A stretch of 64,000 nucleotides of DNA from contig OZ245780.1 in the NCBI GenBank assembly GCA_965227905.1, forward strand, positions 4,216,001 through 4,280,000. Direction: 5' to 3'. Positions 43,278 to 51,919 of the stretch are shown here, piece after piece (the first letter of the stretch is position 1; each line of letters opens with the position of its first letter). The DNA is from CBDDHT01 sp965227905 (GTDB taxonomy: Bacteria; Pseudomonadota; Alphaproteobacteria; Rhizobiales; Methyloligellaceae). A program made the position numbers and the translations under genes. Under the pieces are notes generated by a model. That model saw nothing but the letters and a program-made list of their open reading frames with translations. It was not told the DNA's origin and did no database searches.

Positions 43278-43324
43278 GCTCCAGAAAGAGCCTTCGTGCC
43301 TCTCAATCTAGAAAGGATTTCTAG
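43278..43324 (+). promoter_or_regulatory. Two-hairpin mRNA leader of flagellin 1
   Basis: Hairpin 1 is GCTC-CAGAAA-GAGC at 43278-43291. Hairpin 2 at 43308-43324 is CTAGAAA-GGA-TTTCTAG, seven perfect pairs with GGA of the Shine-Dalgarno in the loop, two bases before the ATG. The same arrangement precedes flagellins 2 and 3. FlbT of Caulobacter binds flagellin 5' leaders, making this the expected target. Confidence 0.75.
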
Positions 43325-43326
43325 CT

Positions 43327-45582
43327 ATGGCTGATATCACCCTCTCCTCCGCGGTTCGCAGTAACCTTCTGTCACTGCAGAACACCGCCGATCTCCTGGA
43401 ATCAACGCAGGAACGTCTATCGACGGGCCTTAAAGTCAACAGTGCCCTCGATGATGCAACGGCGTTCTTTACCGCATCGTCATTGAATACGCGGGCGAGC
43501 GACCTCAACCGTCTTCTCGATTCGGTCGGTAACGCTGTGCAGACCGTTACAGCGGCTGACAATGGCCTTTCCGCCATTACCGACCTTGTTGAAAGTGCAC
43601 AGGCTTCTGCCCGGCAAGCTCTTCAAACGACTGGCGCCGTCACGACAACTGCCGTCACTGGTGCAACCAGTGCTGGTTTCGATCCGCAGGCGACGACATC
43701 GGTCGTTGGCACAGGTTCGACCCTTACGGCTGACGCATCTGCTACACTTCAATATACAGGCAACCTCGGTACGGATGCAGCCAACGCCGTGGCAACAGGT
43801 GCCGACATCGGTAACAGTGCCGACCTTCTGTCCGCCATCGGTACAGCACCGTCGAACGGTGATCAGTTGATCATCGAAAATGGTGCGAACACCCTGACCG
43901 TCAACTTCACAACGACCGGTGCGGCAGCACTTTCCTCAGGCAACACTGTTCTGACCATCGGTATCGATCAGACCGTTGCTGCATTGGCAACCGGCTTGAA
44001 CGGACTTGACGGTATTTCGGCAACAGATACCGCCGGTGTCTTGGCAATCACATCGGCTGCAGAAGATACCCTGCGTATCCGTGACGGCGCTGCCGGCACG
44101 AACACTGCAGATCTCGGCTTCGGAGCCATTGGTATCGGTGGAGATGCCACAAACCGGTTGATCTCCAAGAACACGGCGCTCGACGATCTCGTCAATGCCG
44201 GCCACACGTTGACCGTACAACGTGGAACCGACACGGCAACGACAGTGACCTTCGGGACCGGTGCGGGTCAGGTTCAGACCAAAGCGGATCTGATTTCCCA
44301 GCTCAATGCCGCCGTTGGCATCAACGCGACAGAGACCGGCACCAACCAGCTGACCTTGGCCAACTCCACGACCACGGACTTCGATACCGCGATTTCGGTC
44401 ACGACATCGGACGCCTCGGTCTTCACCGCAGTAGGCATCACCCCCGACACAGGCCAGACCACGCAAGCAACCATCAACCCGAACAACCTGCTCACGCAGA
44501 CGGGTGGTCTCACGGCTGGTCAGACCCTCCAGGTCAACTTCGGGTCGCAAAACAACACCATCACTTTCGGTAATGGTACGGGCCAGGTGAGCAGTCTGGC
44601 AGAGCTGAATACCGCGTTGAACACCATTACCGGCGGCGCGGCTTCGGTCGGTCTCACAGGTGCCTCACTCGGCAATATCTCTCTGTCTACGACCAATGCA
44701 TCCGATACGCTCGTTATTGGTGGAACAACGTCGGCAATCGCCGAGTTCGGAATTGCGGCAGGTGAGTTCACCAACCTGATCAATGGGACAACGGGCCCGG
44801 TTCAGCAAGGCGACACATTGGATATCACTGTCGGTACCAACTCGACCCTTTCGATCACGTTCGGCACGGGTACGGGTCAGGTGAATACGCTGAGCGAGCT
44901 GAACACGGCCTTGTCTGCCCTCGCCGGTGGTTCAGCCAGCGTCGACTCCCAAACGGGCGCCATCAACATCACGGCAACCAACGGGACCGACAATATCGTC
45001 GTTGCCGAGGGCAACGCCCGTGAGGCGGCCGCTTTCGGCCTAACCGCAGGCACGACCACATCCACCACCACCAACAGTGCACAAAGGACATCGCTCGAGG
45101 ATCAGTTCAACGATATTCGTACCCAGATCGACCAGCTGTCCCGGGATGCAAGCTTCAATGGCAATAATCTGTTGCAGGGCGACAATCTGAACGTCATCTT
45201 CAACGAAGACGGCACAAGCTCGTTAGATATCGACGGTGTCACATTCAACAGCGCCGGATTGGGGATCAACGCAGCAGCGACCGGTTCATTCCAGACAGAT
45301 GCCAACATCAATATCTCTCTGAATGAACTCACCAACGCCTTGGCCACGATCCGATCACAAGCCTCGACTTTCGGCTCGCAGCTCTCGACGGTCGAGATCA
45401 GGCAGGAGTTCACGAAGGACCTGATCAACACACTCGAAACCGGCGCAGCCAACCTGACACTGGCTGACACGAATGAGGAAGGTGCCAACCTGCTGGCCCT
45501 GCAGACACGCCAGCAATTGTCTTCGACAGCCCTTTCTCTGGCATCCCAGGCCGATCAGAACGTTTTGCGCCTCTTCGGATAA
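43327..45582 (+). CDS. Flagellin 1 (751 residues)
   Basis: The conserved coiled ends are clear: MADITLSSAVRSNLLSLQNT with LSTGLKVNSALDDATAFF at the start and LLALQTRQQLSSTALSLASQ plus NVLRLFG at the end. Between about 110 and 583 lies a much enlarged surface region made of four modules of roughly 90 residues (about 176-275, 282-375, 388-480, 485-575). Three have a TFGxGxGQV-ELNxxLN core and resemble the flagellin hook IN motif, and the first is more divergent. Most alphaproteobacterial flagellins are 270-400 residues. Export is by the flagellar type III system. An odd point is Ala44 where copies 2 and 3 have Pro. Confidence 0.95.
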   Translation: MADITLSSAVRSNLLSLQNTADLLESTQERLSTGLKVNSALDDATAFFTASSLNTRASDLNRLLDSVGNAVQTVTAADNGLSAITDLVESAQASARQALQTTGAVTTTAVTGATSAGFDPQATTSVVGTGSTLTADASATLQYTGNLGTDAANAVATGADIGNSADLLSAIGTAPSNGDQLIIENGANTLTVNFTTTGAAALSSGNTVLTIGIDQTVAALATGLNGLDGISATDTAGVLAITSAAEDTLRIRDGAAGTNTADLGFGAIGIGGDATNRLISKNTALDDLVNAGHTLTVQRGTDTATTVTFGTGAGQVQTKADLISQLNAAVGINATETGTNQLTLANSTTTDFDTAISVTTSDASVFTAVGITPDTGQTTQATINPNNLLTQTGGLTAGQTLQVNFGSQNNTITFGNGTGQVSSLAELNTALNTITGGAASVGLTGASLGNISLSTTNASDTLVIGGTTSAIAEFGIAAGEFTNLINGTTGPVQQGDTLDITVGTNSTLSITFGTGTGQVNTLSELNTALSALAGGSASVDSQTGAINITATNGTDNIVVAEGNAREAAAFGLTAGTTTSTTTNSAQRTSLEDQFNDIRTQIDQLSRDASFNGNNLLQGDNLNVIFNEDGTSSLDIDGVTFNSAGLGINAAATGSFQTDANINISLNELTNALATIRSQASTFGSQLSTVEIRQEFTKDLINTLETGAANLTLADTNEEGANLLALQTRQQLSSTALSLASQADQNVLRLFG

Positions 45583-45604
45583 GAAGAGACGCGATAGAAA
45601 AAAG

Positions 45605-45633
45605 AAGGCGGCGGGGATTTTCTCCGCCGCCTT
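45605..45633. terminator. Terminator hairpin after flagellin 1
   Basis: AAGGCGGCGG (45605-45614) pairs perfectly with CCGCCGCCTT (45624-45633). The plus-strand T-tail is short; the A-run on the other side suggests bidirectional action. Confidence 0.7.
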
Positions 45634-45835
45634 ATCTATTCATTAGGAGATTGTCCTATCACGGGACAGAATCACTCAATTTTATTGATCTTGTAAGGCA
45701 ATTATCAACCATATGAATCGCCAAAAAGCGTGATTCATGAGTCACTTACGAATTCCCCGCTATGACCGAAGTCAGCCGGCGCCAATGTGTGTCGGTCGGT
45801 GTCGTTTTCAGGGATAAATCCTGGGAAAGGCGTCT

Positions 45836-45884
45836 GAACTCCAGAAGGAGTTCTTGTTCTTCGTAACCTAGAAAGGAATTCTAG
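45836..45884 (+). promoter_or_regulatory. Two-hairpin mRNA leader of flagellin 2
   Basis: Hairpin 1 is GAACTCC-AGAA-GGAGTTC at 45836-45853, seven perfect pairs. Hairpin 2 is CTAGAA-AGGAA-TTCTAG at 45868-45884 with the whole AGGA in the loop, two bases before the ATG. Compared with copies 1 and 3 an A-T pair replaces a G-C pair in hairpin 1, a compensatory change. Confidence 0.78.
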
Positions 45885-45886
45885 AC

Positions 45887-48139
45887 ATGGCTGATATCAC
45901 TCTCTCGTCCGCAGTTCGCAATAACCTTCTCTCATTGCAAAACACTGCCGATCTCCTGGCATCGACGCAGGAGCGTCTTTCCACAGGACTTAAAGTCAAC
46001 AGCGCCCTCGACGATCCGACGGCGTTCTTTACCGCTTCCGCTTTGAACTCACGTGCCAACGACCTTAACCGGCTGTTGGATTCGGTTGGTAACGCCGTGC
46101 AGACCGTTAGTGCTGCCGACAATGGCCTCTCCGCCATTACCGACCTCGTCGAAAGTGCTCAGGCTTCTGCCCGTCAAGCACTCCAGACAACAGGTGCCGT
46201 AACATCAACCGTCGTCACAGGTGCAACCAGTGCCGGCTTCGATCCGCAGGCACTGACCTCCGTAGTCGGAACAGGTTCAACCCTTACGGCGGACGCATCT
46301 GCAACCCAGCAGTACACTGGCAACCTCGGTACGGATGCGGCTAACGCCGTTGCAACAGGTGCCGACATCGGTAACAGTGCCGACCTTCTGTCTGCCATCG
46401 GTACCGCACCGTCGAACGGCGATCAGTTGATCATCGAAAATGGTGCGAACACCCTGACCGTCAACTTCACGACCTCAGGTGCAGCCGCACTTACCTCCGG
46501 TAATACGGTTCTGACCATCGGTATCGACCAGACCGTTGCTGCATTGGCAACCGGCTTGAACGGACTTGACGGTATCACAGCGACCGACACCGCCGGTGTC
46601 TTGGCAATCACATCGACTGCAGAAGATACCCTGCGTATCCGTGACGGCTCTGCCGGCACGAACACCGCAGATCTCGGCTTCGGAGCCATTGGTATCGGTG
46701 GAGATGCCACAAACCGGTTGATCTCCAAGAACACGGCGCTCGACGATCTCGTCAATGCCGGCCAAACGCTGACCGTTCAGCGTGGAACCGATACGGCAAC
46801 GACCGTGACCTTCGGGACCGGTGCAGGACAGGTTCAGACCAAAGCGGACCTGATTTCCCAGCTCAATGCCGCTGTCGGCATCAGCGCTACGGAAACCGGC
46901 ACCAACCAGCTGACCCTTGCAAACTCCACGACCACGGACTTCGACAGCGCGATTTCGGTCACGACGTCGGATGCCTCGGTCTTCACGGCAGTGGGTATTA
47001 CGGCTGACTCCGGTCAGACCACGCAAGCGACCATCAACCCGAACAACCTGCTCACGCAGACGGGCGGTCTTACGGCTGGTCAGACCCTGCAGGTCGACTT
47101 CGGCACGCAGTCCAATACCATCACTTTCGGTACGGGCACGGGTCAGGTCAGCAGCCTGGCGGAACTCAACACAACGTTGAACGCCATCACAGGCGGTGCG
47201 GCTTCGGTTGGTCTGACAGGTGCTTCGCTTGGCAACATCTCGCTCACGACGAGCAGCCCATCCGATACGCTGACGATCGGTGGTACGACGAGTGCAGTTG
47301 CCGAGTTCGGTCTGACGGCGGGTGAGTCTTCGAACCTGGTCAATGGAACGACCGGCCCGGTCCAGCAAGGCGACACGCTCGACATCACCGTCGGCACAAA
47401 CTCAACCCTGTCGATCACATTTGGCACAGGCACGGGTCAGGTGAACACCTTGGATGAGTTGAACACGGCCTTGTCCGCCCTTTCAGGTGGAACAGCCAGC
47501 GTTGACTCGCAAACGGGTGCGATAAACATCTCCTCAACCAATGGTACCGACAGCATCGTCGTTGCCGAGGGGAACGCCCGTGAAGCGGCAGCTTTCGGTC
47601 TGACGGCGGGCACGACCACGTCCACCACGACCGCAAGCACAGAACGTGCGGCACTCGAGTCGCAGTTCAACGACATCCGCACCCAGATCGACCAGTTGGC
47701 TCGGGACGCAAGCTTCAACGGGAACAACCTGTTGCAGAGCAACGACCTGAACGTCATCTTCAACGAAGACGGCACGAGCTCGCTGACCATCTCCGGTGTC
47801 GATTTCGACAGTAGCGGTCTTGGCATCAATGCCGCGGCAAGCGGTTCGTTCCAGACCGACGCTGCTATCAACACCTCGTTGGACGAATTGTCGACGGCTC
47901 TGGCCACGATCCGGTCTCAGGCATCGACATTCGGTTCACAGCTTTCTACGGTTGAAATCAGGCAGGACTTCACGAAAGACCTGATCAATACCCTCGAAAG
48001 CGGTGCCGCCAACCTGACACTGGCCGATACCAATCAGGAAGGCGCCAACCTGTTGGCCCTGCAAACACGACAGCAGCTGTCATCGACAGCTCTGTCTCTG
48101 GCTTCGCAGGCCGATCAGAACGTGCTGCGTCTCTTCTAA
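45887..48139 (+). CDS. Flagellin 2 (750 residues)
   Basis: Near twin of flagellin 3 and close copy of flagellin 1, with the same ends (MADITLSSAVRNNLLSLQNT and NVLRLF) and the same four-module middle. Differences from copy 1 cluster in codon third positions and in surface modules. A 98-base tract at 46667-46764 is identical in all three genes, third positions included, which suggests recent gene conversion. Its leader carries the clearest of the hairpin pairs. Terminator follows 27 bp past the stop. Confidence 0.95.
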   Translation: MADITLSSAVRNNLLSLQNTADLLASTQERLSTGLKVNSALDDPTAFFTASALNSRANDLNRLLDSVGNAVQTVSAADNGLSAITDLVESAQASARQALQTTGAVTSTVVTGATSAGFDPQALTSVVGTGSTLTADASATQQYTGNLGTDAANAVATGADIGNSADLLSAIGTAPSNGDQLIIENGANTLTVNFTTSGAAALTSGNTVLTIGIDQTVAALATGLNGLDGITATDTAGVLAITSTAEDTLRIRDGSAGTNTADLGFGAIGIGGDATNRLISKNTALDDLVNAGQTLTVQRGTDTATTVTFGTGAGQVQTKADLISQLNAAVGISATETGTNQLTLANSTTTDFDSAISVTTSDASVFTAVGITADSGQTTQATINPNNLLTQTGGLTAGQTLQVDFGTQSNTITFGTGTGQVSSLAELNTTLNAITGGAASVGLTGASLGNISLTTSSPSDTLTIGGTTSAVAEFGLTAGESSNLVNGTTGPVQQGDTLDITVGTNSTLSITFGTGTGQVNTLDELNTALSALSGGTASVDSQTGAINISSTNGTDSIVVAEGNAREAAAFGLTAGTTTSTTTASTERAALESQFNDIRTQIDQLARDASFNGNNLLQSNDLNVIFNEDGTSSLTISGVDFDSSGLGINAAASGSFQTDAAINTSLDELSTALATIRSQASTFGSQLSTVEIRQDFTKDLINTLESGAANLTLADTNQEGANLLALQTRQQLSSTALSLASQADQNVLRLF

Positions 48140-48165
48140 GACAAAGCAACAAATACACGCCTATG

Positions 48166-48198
48166 AGGCGGTGGGGTCCTTCCCCACCGCCTTTTTTT
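48166..48198 (+). terminator. Rho-independent terminator of flagellin 2
   Basis: AGGCGGTGGGG (48166-48176) pairs with CCCCACCGCCT (48182-48192), then a run of seven T. Confidence 0.9.
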
Positions 48199-48279
48199 GT
48201 TCCATCATAACGATCAAGGTTCGTCAAACCGGTCAAATTCGACATCGCAATTGCGACGCCGGTCGAAAATCGACAGCCG

Positions 48280-48294
48280 TTAACACCCCATTAG
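48280..48294. promoter_or_regulatory. Near-consensus CtrA-type box upstream of flagellin 3
   Basis: TTAACACCCCATTAG matches TTAA-N7-TTAA in seven of eight bases. It lies 77 bp upstream of the ATG and just before the leader hairpins, so it may overlap the promoter. Confidence 0.4.
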
Positions 48295-48320
48295 CCAAGA
48301 TCTATGAGACTGGCCCCTGA

Positions 48321-48368
48321 GCTCCAGAAGGAGCCATTGTATCTCGTAAGCCTAGGAAGGGTTTCTAG
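48321..48368 (+). promoter_or_regulatory. Two-hairpin mRNA leader of flagellin 3
   Basis: Hairpin 1 is GCTCC-AGAA-GGAGC at 48321-48334. Hairpin 2 at 48352-48368 is CTAGGAA-GGG-TTTCTAG with one G-U pair and the ribosome-binding GGG in the loop, ending two bases before the ATG. Confidence 0.75.
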
Positions 48369-48370
48369 TA

Positions 48371-50623
48371 ATGGCTGATATCACTCTCTCGTCCGCAGTT
48401 CGCAATAACCTTCTCTCATTGCAAAACACTGCCGATCTCCTCGAATCGACGCAAGAGCGTCTTTCCACAGGTCTTAAAGTCAACAGCGCCCTCGACGATC
48501 CGACGGCGTTCTTTACCGCTTCCGCTTTGAACTCACGTGCCGGCGACCTTAACCGGCTGTTGGATTCGGTTGGTAACGCCGTGCAGACCGTTAGTGCTGC
48601 CGACAATGGCCTCTCCGCCATTACCGACCTCGTCGAAAGTGCTCAGGCTTCCGCCCGGCAAGCACTCCAGACAACGGGTGCCGTCACTTCAACCGTCGTC
48701 ACAGGTGCAACTAGTGCCGGTTTCGATCCGCAGGCACTGACCTCCGTAGTCGGAACAGGTTCAACCCTTACGGCTGACGCATCTGCAACCCAGCAGTACA
48801 CTGGCAACCTCGGTACGGATGCCGCTAACGCCGTGGCAACAGGTGCCGATATCGGTAACAGTGCCGATCTCCTGTCTGCCATCGGTACCGCACCGTCGAA
48901 CGGTGATCAGTTGATCATCGAAAATGGTGCAAACACCCTGACCGTCAACTTCACGACCTCAGGTGCAGCCGCACTTACCTCCGGTAATACGGTTCTGACC
49001 ATCGGTATCGACCAGACCGTTGCTGCATTGGCAACCGGCTTGAACGGACTTGACGGTGTCACAGCGACCGACACCGCCGGTGTCTTGGCAATCACATCGA
49101 CTGCAGAAGATACCCTGCGTATCCGTGACGGCTCTGCCGGCACGAACACCGCAGATCTCGGCTTCGGAGCCATTGGTATCGGTGGAGATGCCACAAACCG
49201 GTTGATCTCCAAGAACACGGCGCTCGACGATCTCGTCAATGCCGGCCAAACGCTGACCGTTCAGCGTGGAACCGACACGGCAACGACCGTGACCTTCGGG
49301 ACGGCTGCAGGCAACGTCCAGACCAAAGCGGACCTGATTTCCCAGCTTAATGCCGCTGTCGGCATCAGCGCTACGGAAACCGGAACCAACCAGCTGACCC
49401 TTGCCAACTCCACGACCACGGACTTCGACACAGCGATTTCGGTCACGACGTCGGATGCCTCGGTCTTCACAGCAGTGGGTATTACGGCTGACTCCGGTCA
49501 GACCACACAGGCGACCATCAACCCGAACAACCTGCTCACGCAGACGGGCGGTCTCACGGCTGGTCAGACCCTGCAGGTCGACTTCGGCACCCAGTCCAAC
49601 ACCATCACTTTCGGTAATGGTACGGGTCAGGTTAGCAGCCTCGCGGAACTCAACACTGCGTTGAACGCCATCACGGGCGGTGCCGCTTCGGTTGGTCTCA
49701 CAGGTGCGTCTCTGGGCAACATCTCGCTCACGACGAGCAGCCCGTCCGATACGCTGACGATCGGTGGTACGACGAGTGCAGTTGCCGAGTTCGGTCTGAC
49801 AGCGGGTGAGTCTTCGAACCTGGTCAACGGAACGACCGGCCCGGTTCAACAGGGCGACACCCTCGACATCACCGTCGGCACAAACTCAACGCTGTCTCTG
49901 ACATTCGGCACTGGCACAGGTCAGATCAACACATTCGATGAGTTGAACACGGCCTTGTCCGCCCTCTCCGGTGGCACAGCCAGCGTCGACTCGCAAACGG
50001 GTGCGATCAACATCACCTCAACCAATGGTACCGACAGCATCGTCGTTGCCGAGGGGAACGCCCGTGAAGCAACGGCCTTCGGCCTGACGGCGGGCACGAC
50101 CACGTCCACCACGACCAACAGCACCGAACGTGCGGCACTCGAGTCGCAGTTCAACGACATCCGCACCCAGATCGACCAGTTGGCTCGGGATGCAAGCTTC
50201 AACGGGAACAACCTGTTGCAGAGTGATAACCTGAACGTCATCTTCAACGAAGATGGCACGAGCTCGCTGACAATCTCCGGTGTCGATTTCGACAGTGGCG
50301 GTCTCGGCATCAATGCCGCAGCAGCCGGATCATTCCAGTCCGACGCTGCGATCAACACGTCGTTGAGCGAACTCTCAACGGCCCTGTCGACCATCCGGTC
50401 ACAGGCATCGACCTTCGGTTCGCAGCTTTCTACGGTTGAGATTCGTCAGGACTTCACGAAAGACCTGATCAACACCCTCGAAAGCGGTGCTGCCAACCTG
50501 ACACTGGCCGACACCAACCAGGAAGGTGCCAACCTGTTGGCCCTGCAGACACGACAGCAGCTGTCATCAACAGCCCTGTCCCTGGCTTCGCAGGCCGATC
50601 AGAACGTGCTGCGTCTCTTCTAA
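48371..50623 (+). CDS. Flagellin 3 (750 residues)
   Basis: Almost identical to flagellin 2 over most of its length, with scattered substitutions (for example EST for AST near residue 25, and FGTAAGNVQ for FGTGAGQVQ in the second module). Ends and four-module centre as in the other copies. The three genes may supply different filament sections as in Caulobacter, or simply raise dosage. A terminator follows 25 bp past the stop. Confidence 0.95.
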   Translation: MADITLSSAVRNNLLSLQNTADLLESTQERLSTGLKVNSALDDPTAFFTASALNSRAGDLNRLLDSVGNAVQTVSAADNGLSAITDLVESAQASARQALQTTGAVTSTVVTGATSAGFDPQALTSVVGTGSTLTADASATQQYTGNLGTDAANAVATGADIGNSADLLSAIGTAPSNGDQLIIENGANTLTVNFTTSGAAALTSGNTVLTIGIDQTVAALATGLNGLDGVTATDTAGVLAITSTAEDTLRIRDGSAGTNTADLGFGAIGIGGDATNRLISKNTALDDLVNAGQTLTVQRGTDTATTVTFGTAAGNVQTKADLISQLNAAVGISATETGTNQLTLANSTTTDFDTAISVTTSDASVFTAVGITADSGQTTQATINPNNLLTQTGGLTAGQTLQVDFGTQSNTITFGNGTGQVSSLAELNTALNAITGGAASVGLTGASLGNISLTTSSPSDTLTIGGTTSAVAEFGLTAGESSNLVNGTTGPVQQGDTLDITVGTNSTLSLTFGTGTGQINTFDELNTALSALSGGTASVDSQTGAINITSTNGTDSIVVAEGNAREATAFGLTAGTTTSTTTNSTERAALESQFNDIRTQIDQLARDASFNGNNLLQSDNLNVIFNEDGTSSLTISGVDFDSGGLGINAAAAGSFQSDAAINTSLSELSTALSTIRSQASTFGSQLSTVEIRQDFTKDLINTLESGAANLTLADTNQEGANLLALQTRQQLSSTALSLASQADQNVLRLF

Positions 50624-50648
50624 GACACAACACACAAAACAAACCGAC

Positions 50649-50679
50649 AAGGCGGTGGGGTCCTCCCCACCGCCTTTTT
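50649..50679 (+). terminator. Rho-independent terminator of flagellin 3
   Basis: AAGGCGGTGGGG (50649-50660) pairs with CCCCACCGCCTT (50665-50676), followed by TTT and more T after one C. Confidence 0.88.
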
Positions 50680-50716
50680 CTTTGTCCGAATCAGCAGGTC
50701 GAAACCAGTCGCCATC

Positions 50717-50731
50717 CTAAGATTGCGTTAA
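50717..50731. promoter_or_regulatory. Near-consensus CtrA-type box upstream of flaG
   Basis: CTAAGATTGCGTTAA matches TTAA-N7-TTAA in seven of eight bases and is very like the perfect box at 21631. It lies about 80 bp upstream of the flaG-like gene. Confidence 0.45.
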
Positions 50732-50809
50732 GGTGTCTGTGATAGTCTCGACCGTGGTGCACTGTATGTCTTCCAAAAAGGGCGGGGAGAACATGCAGGA
50801 GTTCAGACA

Positions 50810-51238
50810 ATGTTTCCGATCGCACCGGTCAATACTGTCCAGCTGAAGGTGCCTCTCGAGGCGCCCAAGCCGATCGACGCAACGGCCATTGCCGGCAGCA
50901 AAGCGGTTGAGAATCAACCTGCCGCTGTCGTTGCCCCCATCGAGCCAAGTGAAAAACTACGTCAGCCGGAAGTCCGCAGGCGTCCACAGCCCCCCTCACC
51001 CCTTGAGACGGCTATCAGCAATCAGGCCGAGGGTAATGTCGACGATCCAGCCAAGAGCAACACCGTACGCAATGTCGAGATCGATCCGGAGACCAATAGT
51101 GTGATCTTCCAGTCGATCAGCAAAAAGACCGGCCAAGTCGTTATCCAGGTTCCGACAGAGACGTTTCTGAGGATCCGGGAATTCGCTGACACGATCACGC
51201 CGCCACCTTTAGGCACAGCCGAACAAGGCAGTCGATAG
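50810..51238 (+). CDS. FlaG-like protein
   Basis: 142 residues. A disordered, proline-rich front half is followed by the FlaG domain: VEIDPETNSVIFQSISKKTG with QVVIQVPTETFLRIREF, which matches the DxxTGEVIRQIP pattern of PF03646. FlaG proteins influence filament length. ATG 50810 has AGGAG eight bases upstream. It sits directly after the flagellin array and before flbT-flaF, as expected for a flagellin accessory gene. Confidence 0.85.
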   Translation: MFPIAPVNTVQLKVPLEAPKPIDATAIAGSKAVENQPAAVVAPIEPSEKLRQPEVRRRPQPPSPLETAISNQAEGNVDDPAKSNTVRNVEIDPETNSVIFQSISKKTGQVVIQVPTETFLRIREFADTITPPPLGTAEQGSR

Positions 51239-51329
51239 CGGGACGACTGTGACTCTGCCGCTTGTGTGCCTGGCGGCACCGTCTGCTACCGGCACGTGCA
51301 TTTCTTGATCTGACGGCACAATTACGTGT

Positions 51330-51349
51330 GAGCGTTAACGCTCTATTAG
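51330..51349. promoter_or_regulatory. Palindrome and near-consensus CtrA-type box upstream of flbT
   Basis: GAGCGTTAACGCTC at 51330-51343 is a perfect palindrome, and the overlapping TTAACGCTCTATTAG (51335-51349) matches TTAA-N7-TTAA in seven of eight bases. It is about 180 bp upstream of flbT. Whether it drives flbT is inference. Confidence 0.4.
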
Positions 51350-51526
51350 ACTTAACAAAACATAATCAAGCCATGATCCGAACGGCAGGCGGCACAAGCA
51401 TCTTATCGGACCGCTACCGCGACCAATGCTTCTCGGTCATCTCGCCGGATATCGGCGCGACAGACAATTCCCCTGACGCTCCTCGCGTCGCTGCAACCGC
51501 ACATTGATCCGAGAACGCTTCCGCAC

Positions 51527-51919
51527 ATGGCTCTCAAGATCGAAATCAAATCCGGTGAACGTGTCATTATCGGCACGGCCGTCGTGACGAACAGCGGTCC
51601 GCGTGCACATCTCGAGATCGAGGGAAATGCACCCATCCTTCGCGAGAAGGACATCATGCGGCCGGAAGATGCGAACACACCGTGCAAGCGAATCTATCTG
51701 TCGGTTCTCATGATGTATCTGGCAGACAAGCCCGAAGAACACTTTCCGATCTTTTTCGATCTGGTGAAAAGCACCCAGGAGGCCGCGCCTAGCACGCTGC
51801 CGTATATCGAGCGCATCAGCAACGAGATTTTAAGTGAGTCCTTTTACAAGGCACTCAAGGAAACGCGTAAGTTAGTAGAGTACGAGACGGAGCTATTGGA
51901 ACATGCAGGAAGCTATTAA
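51527..51919 (+). CDS. flbT: Flagellin mRNA regulator FlbT
   Basis: 130 residues, full length. ALKIEIKSGERVIIGTAVVT, LREKDIMRPEDANTPCKRIYL and VKSTQEAAPSTLPYIERISN are family hallmarks. In Caulobacter FlbT binds the 5' leader of fljK flagellin mRNA and lowers its translation and stability until the hook is complete; in Brucella it activates. The three flagellin leaders here are the obvious candidate targets. Its last 17 bases overlap flaF. Confidence 0.95.
   Translation: MALKIEIKSGERVIIGTAVVTNSGPRAHLEIEGNAPILREKDIMRPEDANTPCKRIYLSVLMMYLADKPEEHFPIFFDLVKSTQEAAPSTLPYIERISNEILSESFYKALKETRKLVEYETELLEHAGSY

Larger units (their letters stand above)
45583..45886. other. Intergenic region between flagellins 1 and 2
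   Basis: Contains the terminator hairpin at 45605-45633 and the leader hairpins at 45836-45884. I could not find a sigma-54 or clear sigma-28 motif with correct spacing, so the promoter is not identified. Confidence 0.5.

Noticed and set aside
43106..43324. 72-codon frame overlapping the FlgN-like stop (ATGA) and the flagellin 1 leader
   Set aside because: It runs through both leader hairpins and ends inside the second; the peptide has no recognisable content. Translational coupling is possible but not convincing.
46475..49849. Long minus-strand frames (about 297 codons) opposite flagellins 2 and 3
   Set aside because: They recur only because the flagellin genes are copies; composition is arginine-rich and no ribosome-binding site is present.
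43327..50623. Direct repeats suggesting a CRISPR or other array
   Set aside because: The repetition comes from three flagellin copies and their internal protein modules; there are no short spaced repeats.
51262..51507. 81-codon frame between flaG and flbT
   Set aside because: No start signal and it overlaps the palindrome and CtrA-like box; more likely a leader region.
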